A program made the position numbers and the translations under genes. Of a stretch of 8,432 nt of DNA, positions 1 through 6,403 are shown piece after piece. Origin of the DNA: an uncultured Streptococcus sp. (GTDB lineage Bacteria; Bacillota; Bacilli; Lactobacillales; Aerococcaceae); contig CAJZJI010000019.1 in assembly GCA_916049935.1 (NCBI GenBank), positions 1 through 8,432 of the forward strand, written 5' to 3'. The notes beneath the pieces are model-generated. The model saw nothing but the letters and a program-made list of their open reading frames with translations. It searched no databases and was not told the origin of the DNA. Each line of letters begins with the position of its first letter. Within the stretch, counting starts at the first letter, position 1.

Positions 1-549
1 GAAGATTTAAATCAAACAGAAGAACAACCATGGGAAAGAAAATTTGGAGAAGATGAGAATTTAAAGAATCGTCAATTCTCTCGTAGTGCTAGAAACTCAG
101 GTGGGAAAGCAGTAGCACCATTATCAAATGTGTTATTATTTGTGTTCCTTATTGTAATTGTTGCACCAGTTTTATTTATGATGTGGTTCTCAATTAGCAA
201 TAATAGTAATCAAGTAAAACCAAGAACAGCTGATGATGTAATGTTAACGAAGACTGTTGAAACTACAACAGCAACTCCAGAAACAACAGCAGCTACAACA
301 AAACAAGAAGCTACTACTACAGCTAACGAAGCTACAACAACAGCTCCTCGTCAAGCTCAAACAACTCAACAAACACCAACAACTCAAGCGCAACAAAATG
401 GTAACTATGGAACATATACAGTTAAAGCTGGAGATACTTTATACCGTATCGCAGTAAACCATGGTATGGACGTTGCGACATTAAAACAAATTAATGGTCT
501 TACAGGAGATAACATTGCTCCAGGAACAACATTAAAAGTTGCACAATAA
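1..549 (+). CDS. LysM-domain membrane-anchored surface protein, 5' end missing (SAG1386/EF1546-like)
   Basis: The frame is open from base 1 and ends at TAA 547-549, so 182 C-terminal residues are visible and the start lies upstream. A GTG at 130 could be read as a start, but it falls inside the membrane helix and has no ribosome binding site. Visible order: a charged hydrophilic segment (residues 1-40), one hydrophobic helix (about 44-63), a Thr/Ala/Gln-rich linker (about 82-133) and a C-terminal LysM domain (about 139-182) with the typical [13 protein letters not shown] opening and a PGTTLKV end. The topology suggests a cytoplasmic N-terminus, a single membrane anchor and a flexible stalk presenting LysM to peptidoglycan. 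LysM binds N-acetylglucosamine-containing glycans; no catalytic domain is seen. Position just before cmk matches the Lactobacillales SAG1386/EF1546 surface-protein family. The domain call is firm; the exact role is unknown. Confidence 0.9.
   Translation, partial: EDLNQTEEQPWERKFGEDENLKNRQFSRSARNSGGKAVAPLSNVLLFVFLIVIVAPVLFMMWFSISNNSNQVKPRTADDVMLTKTVETTTATPETTAATTKQEATTTANEATTTAPRQAQTTQQTPTTQAQQNGNYGTYTVKAGDTLYRIAVNHGMDVATLKQINGLTGDNIAPGTTLKVAQ
307..348 (+). repeat. Tandem 21-bp repeat in the Thr-rich linker
   Basis: Two adjacent 21-bp units (307-327 and 328-348) encode EATTTAN and EATTTAP. They differ at a few bases and lie within a wider ACA/ACT/CAA-rich tract of about 260-415 that encodes the Thr/Gln stalk. 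Such low-complexity coding DNA can change length by slippage, which would alter stalk length without a frameshift. Confidence 0.7.
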
Positions 550-570
550 TACAGAACTATATTAGCGGAA

Positions 571-604
571 GTCTGAGACGCAAGACGTTTCAGGCTTTCT
601 TTTT
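571..604 (+). terminator. Intrinsic terminator or attenuator between the LysM gene and cmk
   Basis: A 10-bp stem, GTCTGAGACG (571-580) with CGTTTCAGGC (586-595), includes two G-U pairs, has a 5-nt loop and is followed by the T-rich run TTTCTTTTT. It lies 22 nt after the LysM stop codon. The T run ends one or two bases before the cmk ribosome binding site, so cmk needs read-through or a promoter I cannot see. Confidence 0.75.
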
Positions 605-620
605 GAGAAGGAGAGAGAAT

Positions 621-1286
621 ATGCAAGTTGCTATTGATGGACCAGCTTCGTCTGGGAAAAGTACAATTTCAAAATTGATTGCCAAAGAAACTGGTTTTCT
701 TTATCTAGATACTGGTGCGATGTATCGTGCTACAACATTGGCATTTTTAAGAAATAATATTTCAGTAGATGATGCGTCAGCAATCGATGAATTGCTCGAA
801 AACTTAGTCATTAGTTTTAAAAATACTGAAGATGGCCAACTCGTTTTCTTAAACGGGGAAGATGTGACTCGTGAGATTCGTGATCTTGAAGTGACACGAA
901 ATGTATCGGAAGTTTCAGCGATTAAAGCAGTTCGTGTAAAACTTGTACAAATGCAACGTGAGATTGCAGAGAACCATTCCATCATTATGGATGGTCGCGA
1001 TATTGGTACAGTAGTGCTTCCAAATGCTGAGTTGAAGATTTTCTTAGTAGCATCTGTAAAAGAACGTGCGCTTCGTCGATTCAGAGAAAACCAAGAAAAG
1101 GGCATTGAATTATCTCTTGAAAAATTGGAAGAAGAGATTGCTCACCGTGACTTCTTAGATAGTACTCGTAAAGAGTCTCCTTTGAAAAAAGCGGATGATG
1201 CAATTGAAATCGATACGACAAGCCTATCAATTCAAGAAGTCGTTTCTAAAATTACGAATCTTATCCAAGAAAAGTTAACGAATTAA
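621..1286 (+). CDS. cmk: Cytidylate (CMP/dCMP) kinase
   Basis: Cmk transfers phosphate from ATP to CMP or dCMP in the cytoplasm, feeding CTP and dCTP pools. The 221-residue product has the usual bacterial Cmk length. Visible motifs: the P-loop GPASSGKST (residues 7-15), LDTGAMYR (29-36) typical of the nucleotide-binding region, DGRDIGT (124-130), and the lid/C-terminal pattern HRDFLDSTR (175-183) followed by SPLKKADDA. The start is ATG 621, preceded by AAGGAGAG at about 608-615. An in-frame TTG at 603 would add six residues but sits in the terminator's T run without a binding site of its own. The gene follows the hairpin at 571-604 and precedes rpsA by 130 bp, the usual cmk-rpsA pairing. No strong terminator follows, so some transcripts may continue into rpsA. 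Confidence 0.97.
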   Translation: MQVAIDGPASSGKSTISKLIAKETGFLYLDTGAMYRATTLAFLRNNISVDDASAIDELLENLVISFKNTEDGQLVFLNGEDVTREIRDLEVTRNVSEVSAIKAVRVKLVQMQREIAENHSIIMDGRDIGTVVLPNAELKIFLVASVKERALRRFRENQEKGIELSLEKLEEEIAHRDFLDSTRKESPLKKADDAIEIDTTSLSIQEVVSKITNLIQEKLTN

Positions 1287-1289
1287 CCA

Positions 1290-1371
1290 GATTTTACACA
1301 AAAACACTAGAATTCGTTTTCATTTAGTGGTATGATTGTAAATGGATAAAAAGTTTGATTTTACACAAAAA
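1290..1371. repeat. 15-bp perfect direct repeat in the cmk-rpsA gap
   Basis: GATTTTACACAAAAA occurs at 1290-1304 and again, identically, at 1357-1371, 67 bp apart start to start. One copy lies upstream of the proposed rpsA -10 element and the other downstream in the predicted leader. Function is not known. Confidence 0.8.
1308..1336 (+). promoter_or_regulatory. Candidate rpsA promoter (extended -10)
   Basis: TATGAT at 1331-1336 is preceded by TGG (1328-1330), giving an extended -10 element. The -35 position at 17-bp spacing, TAGAAT (1308-1313), is weak. Transcription would start near 1343, leaving a leader of about 74 nt. The call rests mainly on the -10 element and on the matching TGG-TAT context in the hup promoter and the promoter at 7684-7712. 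Confidence 0.5.
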
Positions 1372-1380
1372 GTAAACTTT
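1350..1380 (+). promoter_or_regulatory. Inverted repeat in the rpsA leader
   Basis: AAAGTTT (1350-1356) and AAACTTT (1374-1380) are perfect 7-base complements around a 17-base loop holding the second GATTTTACACAAAAA copy. The stem is AT-rich and probably weak in RNA, but the repeat would be displayed in the loop. A protein-binding or autoregulatory site is possible but unproven. Confidence 0.4.
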
Positions 1381-1416
1381 GCGTTCGTATGAATTGTCGC
1401 GCTAGGAGGAAGTCAC

Positions 1417-2610
1417 ATGTCAGAATTACAAACAATGCAAGATGCGCTAGATATCGTTAAAGATATTCAAATCGGAGATTTAGTACAAGGTGAAGTATTA
1501 ACTCTACAAGATAAACAAGCCATCGTCGGAATTATCGGTGGAGGTGTTGAAGGGGTTATTCCTTTCAATGAATTATCAACATCACCAGTGGAACGTGTAG
1601 AAGACGTTTTATCAGTAGGAGATGTTGTTGATTTAGTAGTCATCAAACAAATCAAAGATAAAGAAAATGGAAGTTTCTTACTTTCTAAAAAACGTGTAGA
1701 TGCACGTAAAGTTTGGGAAGAAATTCAAGCTAAATTTGATAATAAAGAAATTATCGAAGCTCCAGTTGTGGATGCTGTTAAAGGTGGTTTAGTAGTAGAT
1801 GCAGGAGTTCGTGCTTTCGTACCAGCTTCTATGGTATCAGACCACTATGTTGATAACTTAGCTCAATTCAAAGGCCAAACATTAGCTTTTGAAATCGTTG
1901 AAATCGAACCAAGCGAAAATCGTTTAATCTTATCACGTAAAAACTTAGTTGCAGCTGAAAAAGCAGCTAAGCGTGCAGCTGTATTTGAAGCAATTCAAGA
2001 AGGTTCTGTAGTGACTGGTAAAGTTGCTCGATTAACAAACTTCGGTGCGTTCATCGACTTAGGTGGTGTGGATGGATTAGTTCACATTTCACAAATTTCT
2101 CATGAGCACGTTGCAAAAGCAAGCGACAAATTAAAAGTTGGCGAAGAAGTTCAAGCAAAAGTTATTTCAGTAGATCCAGAAAACGGACGTGTATCATTAT
2201 CAATCAAAGATACATTAGCAGGACCATGGGACAACATTGAAGAACGTGCAGCAGTTGGTTCTGTATTAGATGGTTTAGTAAAACGTCTAACTACATTCGG
2301 AGCATTTGTTGAATTATTCCCTGGAGTAGAAGGATTAGTTCATATCTCACAAATCGCTCACCAACATATTGCAACACCGCATGAAGTTCTCAAAGAAGGT
2401 CAAGAAGTTCAAGTGAAAGTTCTTGAAGTTCATCCAGAACAACAACGTATTTCTTTAAGTATTAAAGCTTTACAAGAAGCTCCAAAACCTGAAAAAGAAG
2501 AAGTTGAAGAAGTGGTTGAAGAAACTTACGAATTACCTGAAGAAGATGTTTCATTCTCTTTAGCAGATCGTTTAGGTGATCAACTTTCTGAACTTAAAGT
2601 TGAAGAATAA
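1417..2610 (+). CDS. rpsA: 30S ribosomal protein S1, four S1 domains
   Basis: The 397-residue product carries four S1/OB-fold RNA-binding domains, at about residues 17-94, 110-176, 193-266 and 279-353. The last two are the most canonical, with [19 protein letters not shown] and [21 protein letters not shown] Glu-rich tail (about 358-397) follows. Four domains is the usual low-GC Firmicute form, shorter than the six-domain enterobacterial S1; in these bacteria S1 is often loosely bound and less strictly needed for initiation, so the product may act as a general RNA-binding translation factor. The start is ATG 1417 with AGGAGGA at 1404-1410, a strong site with 6-nt spacing. The gene lies between cmk and der. 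It has its own probable promoter, an unusual repeat-bearing leader and a terminator directly downstream, so it can be made as a single-gene transcript. Confidence 0.97.
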   Translation: MSELQTMQDALDIVKDIQIGDLVQGEVLTLQDKQAIVGIIGGGVEGVIPFNELSTSPVERVEDVLSVGDVVDLVVIKQIKDKENGSFLLSKKRVDARKVWEEIQAKFDNKEIIEAPVVDAVKGGLVVDAGVRAFVPASMVSDHYVDNLAQFKGQTLAFEIVEIEPSENRLILSRKNLVAAEKAAKRAAVFEAIQEGSVVTGKVARLTNFGAFIDLGGVDGLVHISQISHEHVAKASDKLKVGEEVQAKVISVDPENGRVSLSIKDTLAGPWDNIEERAAVGSVLDGLVKRLTTFGAFVELFPGVEGLVHISQIAHQHIATPHEVLKEGQEVQVKVLEVHPEQQRISLSIKALQEAPKPEKEEVEEVVEETYELPEEDVSFSLADRLGDQLSELKVEE

Positions 2611-2632
2611 CATTCAAATAAAAGTTAAGTGG

Positions 2633-2663
2633 AAATAGTCTGGACTGGTTCCAGACTATTTTT
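2633..2663 (+). terminator. Intrinsic terminator after rpsA
   Basis: A perfect 12-bp stem, AAATAGTCTGGA (2633-2644) with TCCAGACTATTT (2650-2661), has a CTGGT loop and a short run of five T (2659-2663) overlapping the stem base. It lies 22 nt after the rpsA stop. The short T run suggests some read-through into der. Confidence 0.85.
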
Positions 2664-2668
2664 ATGAT
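2641..2668 (+). promoter_or_regulatory. Possible der promoter inside the rpsA terminator
   Basis: TGGACT (2641-2646; four of six consensus -35 bases) lies 16 bp before TATGAT (2663-2668; five of six -10 bases). The predicted start, near 2675, leaves about 20 nt before der. The -35 element would lie in the terminator stem and loop. Confidence 0.35.
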
Positions 2669-2694
2669 AGAATTAGAGAAAAAGGAGGAATAGT

Positions 2695-4008
2695 ATGTCA
2701 ACACCAGTTATTGCCGTTGTAGGAAGACCAAATGTCGGAAAATCTACAATTTTTAACCGTATTGTCGGAGAACGTATCTCTATCGTAGAAGATATCGCCG
2801 GAGTCACTCGTGACCGTATCTATTCTGAAGGTGAGTGGTTAGGTCACTCATTTAATATTATTGATACAGGTGGAATTGATATTACGGATGAACCGTTTAT
2901 GTCAAACATCCGTATGCAAGCAGAGATTGCGATGGAAGAAGCAGATGTGATTATCTTCCTTACAAGTGTGAAAGAGGGCGTGACAACGACTGACGAACAC
3001 ATTGCAAAATTACTCTATCGTACAAATAAACCAGTTTTACTAGCTGTTAATAAAGTCGATAATCCTGAATTGCGTTCTGAGATTTTTGATTTCTATGCAT
3101 TAGGATTCGGTGAACCCTTCCCAATTTCAGGAAGTCACGGGCTAGGTCTTGGAGACTTATTAGACGCAGCTGTTAAAGCTTTCCCTGAAGATAAAGGAGA
3201 CGAAGAGGATAAAGATGTCATTAAGTTTAGTTTCATCGGACGTCCAAACGTAGGGAAATCAAGCTTAGTGAATGCGATGCTTGGTGAAGAACGTGTAATT
3301 GTATCGAATGTTGCAGGTACGACTCGTGATGCCATCGATACGACATTCGAGGATGAAGAAGGTACTGTCTTTAAGATGATTGATACTGCCGGTATTCGTA
3401 AGAAAGGTCGTGTCTTCGAATCAACTGAAAAATATAGTGTCTTACGTGCCTTAAGAGCGATTGAACGAAGCGACATTGTTTGTGTGGTCTTGAATGCCGA
3501 AGAGGGAATTCAAGAACAAGATAAGAAGATTGCCGGATACGCTCATGAAGCTGGTAAGGGTGTCGTTATTTTAGTGAATAAATGGGATACGCTTGAAAAA
3601 GATAATTCAACGTATAAAGAGTTTGAGGATAAGATTCGTCAAGAATTCCTATACTTATCATATGCTCCGATTATTTTTGTATCTGCAAAGACAAAACAAC
3701 GTCTTTCAAAAATCCCACCAATTCTAAAAGAGATTCATGAAGTTCGTTCACGTCGTATTTCATCATCAGTCTTAAACGATGTATTGATGGATGCGATCGC
3801 GATGAACCCAACTCCAACGGATAAAGGGAACCGCTTGAAGATTTACTATATGACGCAAGTGGCGATTCAACCACCAACATTTGTCACATTTGTAAATGAC
3901 GTTGAATTGATGCATTTCTCATATGAACGATTCTTAGAAAACCGTATTCGCTCAGCTTTTGGATTCGAGGGAACACCAATTCATATGATTACGCGTCAAA
4001 GAAAGTAA
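2695..4008 (+). CDS. der: Ribosome-assembly double GTPase Der (EngA)
   Basis: Der is an essential GTPase with two tandem G domains that helps mature the 50S subunit. The 437-residue protein is full length. First G domain: P-loop GRPNVGKS (10-17), switch I GVTRD (36-40), DTGG (57-60), NKVD (119-122) and SGSHG (145-149). Second G domain: GRPNVGKSS (182-190), GTTRD (208-212), DTAG (230-233), NKWD (295-298) and SAK (330-332). A C-terminal KH-like RNA-binding domain (about 350-437) completes the family architecture. All nucleotide-binding motifs are intact. The start is ATG 2695 after the ribosome binding site AAAGGAGGAA (about 2681-2690). The gene lies between rpsA and hup, as in many Lactobacillales. 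No convincing terminator follows, so some der transcripts may continue into hup. Confidence 0.98.
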   Translation: MSTPVIAVVGRPNVGKSTIFNRIVGERISIVEDIAGVTRDRIYSEGEWLGHSFNIIDTGGIDITDEPFMSNIRMQAEIAMEEADVIIFLTSVKEGVTTTDEHIAKLLYRTNKPVLLAVNKVDNPELRSEIFDFYALGFGEPFPISGSHGLGLGDLLDAAVKAFPEDKGDEEDKDVIKFSFIGRPNVGKSSLVNAMLGEERVIVSNVAGTTRDAIDTTFEDEEGTVFKMIDTAGIRKKGRVFESTEKYSVLRALRAIERSDIVCVVLNAEEGIQEQDKKIAGYAHEAGKGVVILVNKWDTLEKDNSTYKEFEDKIRQEFLYLSYAPIIFVSAKTKQRLSKIPPILKEIHEVRSRRISSSVLNDVLMDAIAMNPTPTDKGNRLKIYYMTQVAIQPPTFVTFVNDVELMHFSYERFLENRIRSAFGFEGTPIHMITRQRK

Positions 4009-4047
4009 AAAAATTCATAGCAAGCTTATAAAACAGGATATAAAACG

Positions 4048-4076
4048 TTGAAACTATTGAGGTTGAATGGTATAAT
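4048..4076 (+). promoter_or_regulatory. hup promoter
   Basis: TTGAAA (4048-4053), a 17-bp spacer and a consensus TATAAT (4071-4076) form a strong sigma-A-type promoter. The TGG just before the -10 adds an extended -10 element. Transcription would start near 4082-4084. This fits the high expression expected of HU. Confidence 0.88.
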
Positions 4077-4081
4077 CTAGA

Positions 4082-4108
4082 GGAAATCAAAACTAATTTT
4101 CGATTTCC
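4082..4108 (+). promoter_or_regulatory. 5'-end hairpin of the hup mRNA
   Basis: GGAAATCAAAA (4082-4092) pairs with TTTT (4097-4100) and GATTTCC (4102-4108), giving 11 bp with one bulged C (4101) and a CTAA loop. With the predicted start at about 4082-4084 the stem would sit at or within two bases of the mRNA 5' end, the position of known 5' stabilising hairpins. There is no T run after it, so it is not a terminator. Confidence 0.6.
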
Positions 4109-4171
4109 AGATAAGTTGGACCACTCAACGAACTCTGATAGAAATTCTTATTTGACGGAGGTGAAACTAAA

Positions 4172-4450
4172 ATGGCTAACAAAGCAGAATTAGTAGATCG
4201 CGTTGCTAAAAAAACGCAATTAACAAAGAAAGATGTTTCAGCAACAGTTGAAGCGTTATTCGAAACAATTCAAGAAGCTTTAAAAGCAGGCGAAAAAGTT
4301 CAAGTTATCGGATTTGGTACATTCGAAGTACGCGAACGCGCTGCTCGTAAAGGACGTAACCCTCAAACAGGTAAAGAAATCAAAATCAAAGCTTCTAAAG
4401 TTCCAGCATTCAAAGCTGGTAAAGCTCTTAAAGATGCAGTTAAAAAATAA
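4172..4450 (+). CDS. hup: DNA-binding protein HU
   Basis: HU is a small basic protein that dimerises, bends DNA and compacts the nucleoid. The 92-residue product matches the family length. The N-terminal helices (about 3-40) form the dimer body. The signature [21 protein letters not shown] spans residues 47-67, and P64 is the conserved proline that intercalates at DNA kinks. The basic arm and C-terminal helix run to the KK end. An IHF-like role is unlikely, since Lactobacillales usually have only HU. The start is ATG 4172 with a strong GGAGGTGA site at 4157-4164. It is a self-contained unit: consensus promoter (4048-4076), roughly 90-nt leader with a 5' hairpin, and a strong terminator (4489-4531). 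Codon choice appears skewed to translation-preferred forms (many AAA, GCT, GAA), as expected for an abundant protein. Confidence 0.98.
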   Translation: MANKAELVDRVAKKTQLTKKDVSATVEALFETIQEALKAGEKVQVIGFGTFEVRERAARKGRNPQTGKEIKIKASKVPAFKAGKALKDAVKK

Positions 4451-4488
4451 TTCCAATGAATTATTTTTCATAGCATGAAGTTTTAATT

Positions 4489-4531
4489 GGTGTTATATTA
4501 GAGTTAACTCTATATAACACCTTCTTTTTTT
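4489..4531 (+). terminator. Strong intrinsic terminator after hup
   Basis: GGTGTTATATTAGAG (4489-4503) pairs with CTCTATATAACACC (4508-4521) over 14 bp with one bulged T, has a TTAA loop and is followed by TTC and seven T (4525-4531). An outer pair, AAGTTTTA (4478-4485) with TAAAACTT (4536-4543), brackets it. The T run is on the + strand only, so it is not an obvious bidirectional terminator. Confidence 0.92.
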
Positions 4532-4590
4532 GGTGTAAAACTTTAATAGATACATATACTACTCGCAGTTCATCTGCAAAAGGAGACATT

Positions 4591-5862
4591 ATGACACAAG
4601 TAATCGAAGCGATTGAACAAGCCTTACAAGAACAAGATATTGATAAAGTCTATGAACACTACCATCGTTTTTTTGACAATTTTGATCCAGAAAAAGACCT
4701 TCAAGAGATGGCAGATTTAGCGACTTATTCTGTATCGATTGGATTCTACGAAGAAGCAAAACGTGCTCTGTTACGACTCACTGAAGTGGAACCAGATGAA
4801 GCGATTTGGACAATTTTATTAGCCGAGATTTTAGTGGCTGAAGGAGAAACAGACCAAGCGTTATCGATTCTGTACGATATTCCTGAAACAGACACAGACT
4901 ACCCAAGTGTGTTGGTGGTTCAATCGGAAGCATACCGAGAAGAAGGAGATTTCGACTTAGCAGAGAAGAAACTCTTAAAAGCAAAAGACTTGGAACCAGA
5001 TGAAGCGATTATTGATTTTTACCTTGGAACATTATTATTTGAAGCGGGAAGTTTCGAACGCAGTGCATTTTTCTTGGAGCGTTTCTTAAAACAAAATCCA
5101 GCAGAAACTGGGGAAGAAGAACGTGCACAAGAACTGTACGTTGAAGCCACTTTAAGAATGGGCGATAAAGAGCCATTAGAGCAATTTATTGGCGAACAAA
5201 GTATCGACGGCCTCTCAAGTGATTTATTGTTCCAGATGGCCTCATATGAGTCCATTGAGGGCAACTACGAGAAAGCTCTCGAGTATTACACGGAACTTCT
5301 AGAACGTGAACCTGAAAATAGTGAAGTGACACTAAACGTCATTCAATGTCTCTTAATCTTAAAACGTGACGAAGAAGCAAAAGCCTATGCGCAGAAATGG
5401 ATTGCTTTTGATGAATTAAACGATGAAGCCCACCGCATTCTTGGACAAATTGAAATTGCAACAGGAAATGCAAAGGAGGGCTTACAGGAATTAAAAGAAG
5501 CGGTCAACCTCAATAATGAATCACTCCTTAATGTGACAAGTTATGTTGAGGCTTTAAACGATGAAGAAGAATATGAGGAAAGTATTGCATTCCTTGAAAG
5601 CTTAGAAACCAAAGAAGATGCAGTGATTCTTTACTTGTTTGCGAAAACGTATGAAGCAATGGAAGAGTACAACGAGGCCTTTACGAACTATCAAAAAGCC
5701 TATGAAGCCGGTGAAAGTTCTGTTGAATTCTTAGAAGATTATATCCGGTTTATGATTGAAGAAGGACGTAAAGATTTAGCAGCACCAGCCTTACAAGAAG
5801 CATTAAAGGTAGATCCATTTAATCCTGAATTTATCCGTTATACATTTATTTTTGAAGAGTAG
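4591..5862 (+). CDS. ypiA: Tetratricopeptide repeat protein, YpiA-like
   Basis: The 423-residue, strongly acidic protein is made almost wholly of helical TPR-type repeats. Clear units include those near residues 36-68, 70-100, 105-137, 138-170, 210-243, 278-310, 344-375 and 378-410, with recurrent GxxEEAxxxL and AlexxPd patterns such as GNYEKALEYYTELLEREPEN (224-243). There is no signal peptide or membrane helix, so it should be a cytoplasmic protein-interaction scaffold with no evident enzymatic site. The adjacent YpiB/ReoY gene supports identification as the YpiA counterpart, since B. subtilis also has ypiA beside ypiB. The start is ATG 4591 with AAAAGGAG at 4578-4585. Its TAG stop overlaps the ribosome binding site of the next gene, so the two are probably translationally coupled. 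Partner proteins are not known to me; a shared role with ReoY is inference. Confidence 0.85.
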   Translation: MTQVIEAIEQALQEQDIDKVYEHYHRFFDNFDPEKDLQEMADLATYSVSIGFYEEAKRALLRLTEVEPDEAIWTILLAEILVAEGETDQALSILYDIPETDTDYPSVLVVQSEAYREEGDFDLAEKKLLKAKDLEPDEAIIDFYLGTLLFEAGSFERSAFFLERFLKQNPAETGEEERAQELYVEATLRMGDKEPLEQFIGEQSIDGLSSDLLFQMASYESIEGNYEKALEYYTELLEREPENSEVTLNVIQCLLILKRDEEAKAYAQKWIAFDELNDEAHRILGQIEIATGNAKEGLQELKEAVNLNNESLLNVTSYVEALNDEEEYEESIAFLESLETKEDAVILYLFAKTYEAMEEYNEAFTNYQKAYEAGESSVEFLEDYIRFMIEEGRKDLAAPALQEALKVDPFNPEFIRYTFIFEE

Positions 5863-5872
5863 GAGGGATACT

Positions 5873-6403
5873 TTGTTTAACCCAAGTTTAGAAACGAAGA
5901 AGAAATTTATTTCGTGGTTCATTTCAAATCATTCTTTGAAAAGAAGAGAGTCATTGTGGATTCTGAACTACTTGTTAAACCATGAGTTATTGTTGAAACA
6001 AATTCATTTTGTAGAGCATGTGGAAGCTACTCCAAAAGGAATGTTATTTTCAACGATTAAACCTGCTCAAGAATCTTTCCTATTTTATAAGGAAGGAACC
6101 AAATTCGATAATCCAGAAGTAGCCTTTCATGATATGCGCCTTCATTGGAAAGAAGATTGCTATGTGGAATTAGATTTTCCAAACGCTTATAAGAGCATGG
6201 TGAGTTTTGCCGTATTAGAGAAAAATCCTTACTATATCTCTGAAGTAGAAGAGATGGAAGTAGTCGAGGAGGAATTAGATAGTATTCAAAAAGAAGTGTT
6301 GATTTCGCAATTAAAATCAGAAATCAATGAGGCTTTAGAATCAATGGACTCTCAGCGTTTTATGGAACTAACAAATCGATTAAAGGAGTTAGAAGATGAG
6401 TGA
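5873..6403 (+). CDS. reoY: ReoY/YpiB family regulator (UPF0302 plus IDEAL domain), TTG start
   Basis: From TTG 5873 the product has 176 residues. The N-terminal part (about 1-125) matches the UPF0302/YpiB pattern, including KKFISWFI (10-17), LKRRESLWILNYLL (22-35) and IHFVEH (44-49). After an acidic linker, residues about 140-174 (LISQLKSEINEALESMDSQR, then FMELTNRLKEL) resemble the small IDEAL domain that ends YpiB proteins. In Listeria monocytogenes the YpiB homologue ReoY acts with ReoM to control ClpCP-dependent degradation of MurA, the first committed peptidoglycan enzyme; by homology this protein may do the same. The start was chosen because AGGAGG (5861-5866) lies 6 nt before TTG 5873. 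An in-frame TTG at 5852 lies inside the upstream gene, before that site. The gene overlaps cca by 8 nt (ATGAGTGA). A weak start codon may keep levels low. Confidence 0.88.
   Translation: MFNPSLETKKKFISWFISNHSLKRRESLWILNYLLNHELLLKQIHFVEHVEATPKGMLFSTIKPAQESFLFYKEGTKFDNPEVAFHDMRLHWKEDCYVELDFPNAYKSMVSFAVLEKNPYYISEVEEMEVVEEELDSIQKEVLISQLKSEINEALESMDSQRFMELTNRLKELEDE

Noticed and set aside
130..189. GTG 130 as the start of the LysM protein, with a signal peptide
   Set aside because: The frame is open upstream to base 1 with a plausible charged cytoplasmic segment, and no binding site precedes 130. The helix is better read as an internal membrane anchor.
257..457. Gln/Leu-rich open frame inside the LysM gene
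   Set aside because: It is the +2-frame reading of the ACA/CAA-rich stalk; there is no ribosome binding site and the composition is a by-product of the repeats.
603..620. TTG 603 as the start of cmk
   Set aside because: It falls in the terminator T run without a binding site. ATG 621 has AAGGAGAG at the right spacing and gives the normal Cmk N-terminus before the P-loop.
1300..1330. CACTA/TAGTG hairpin after cmk as a terminator
   Set aside because: Only 5 bp with a 15-nt loop and no T run on the + strand.
3135..3476. Open frame on the - strand inside der
   Set aside because: It lies entirely antisense to the second G domain of der, is Ser-rich as expected of an antisense shadow, and has no recognisable domain. 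The same applies to the other - strand frames in the window.
4530..4560. Possible promoter for the TPR gene (TTGGTG and TATACT)
   Set aside because: The spacing is 19 bp and the -35 is poor, so I do not call it. The operon still probably starts in 4532-4590 because of the strong terminator upstream.
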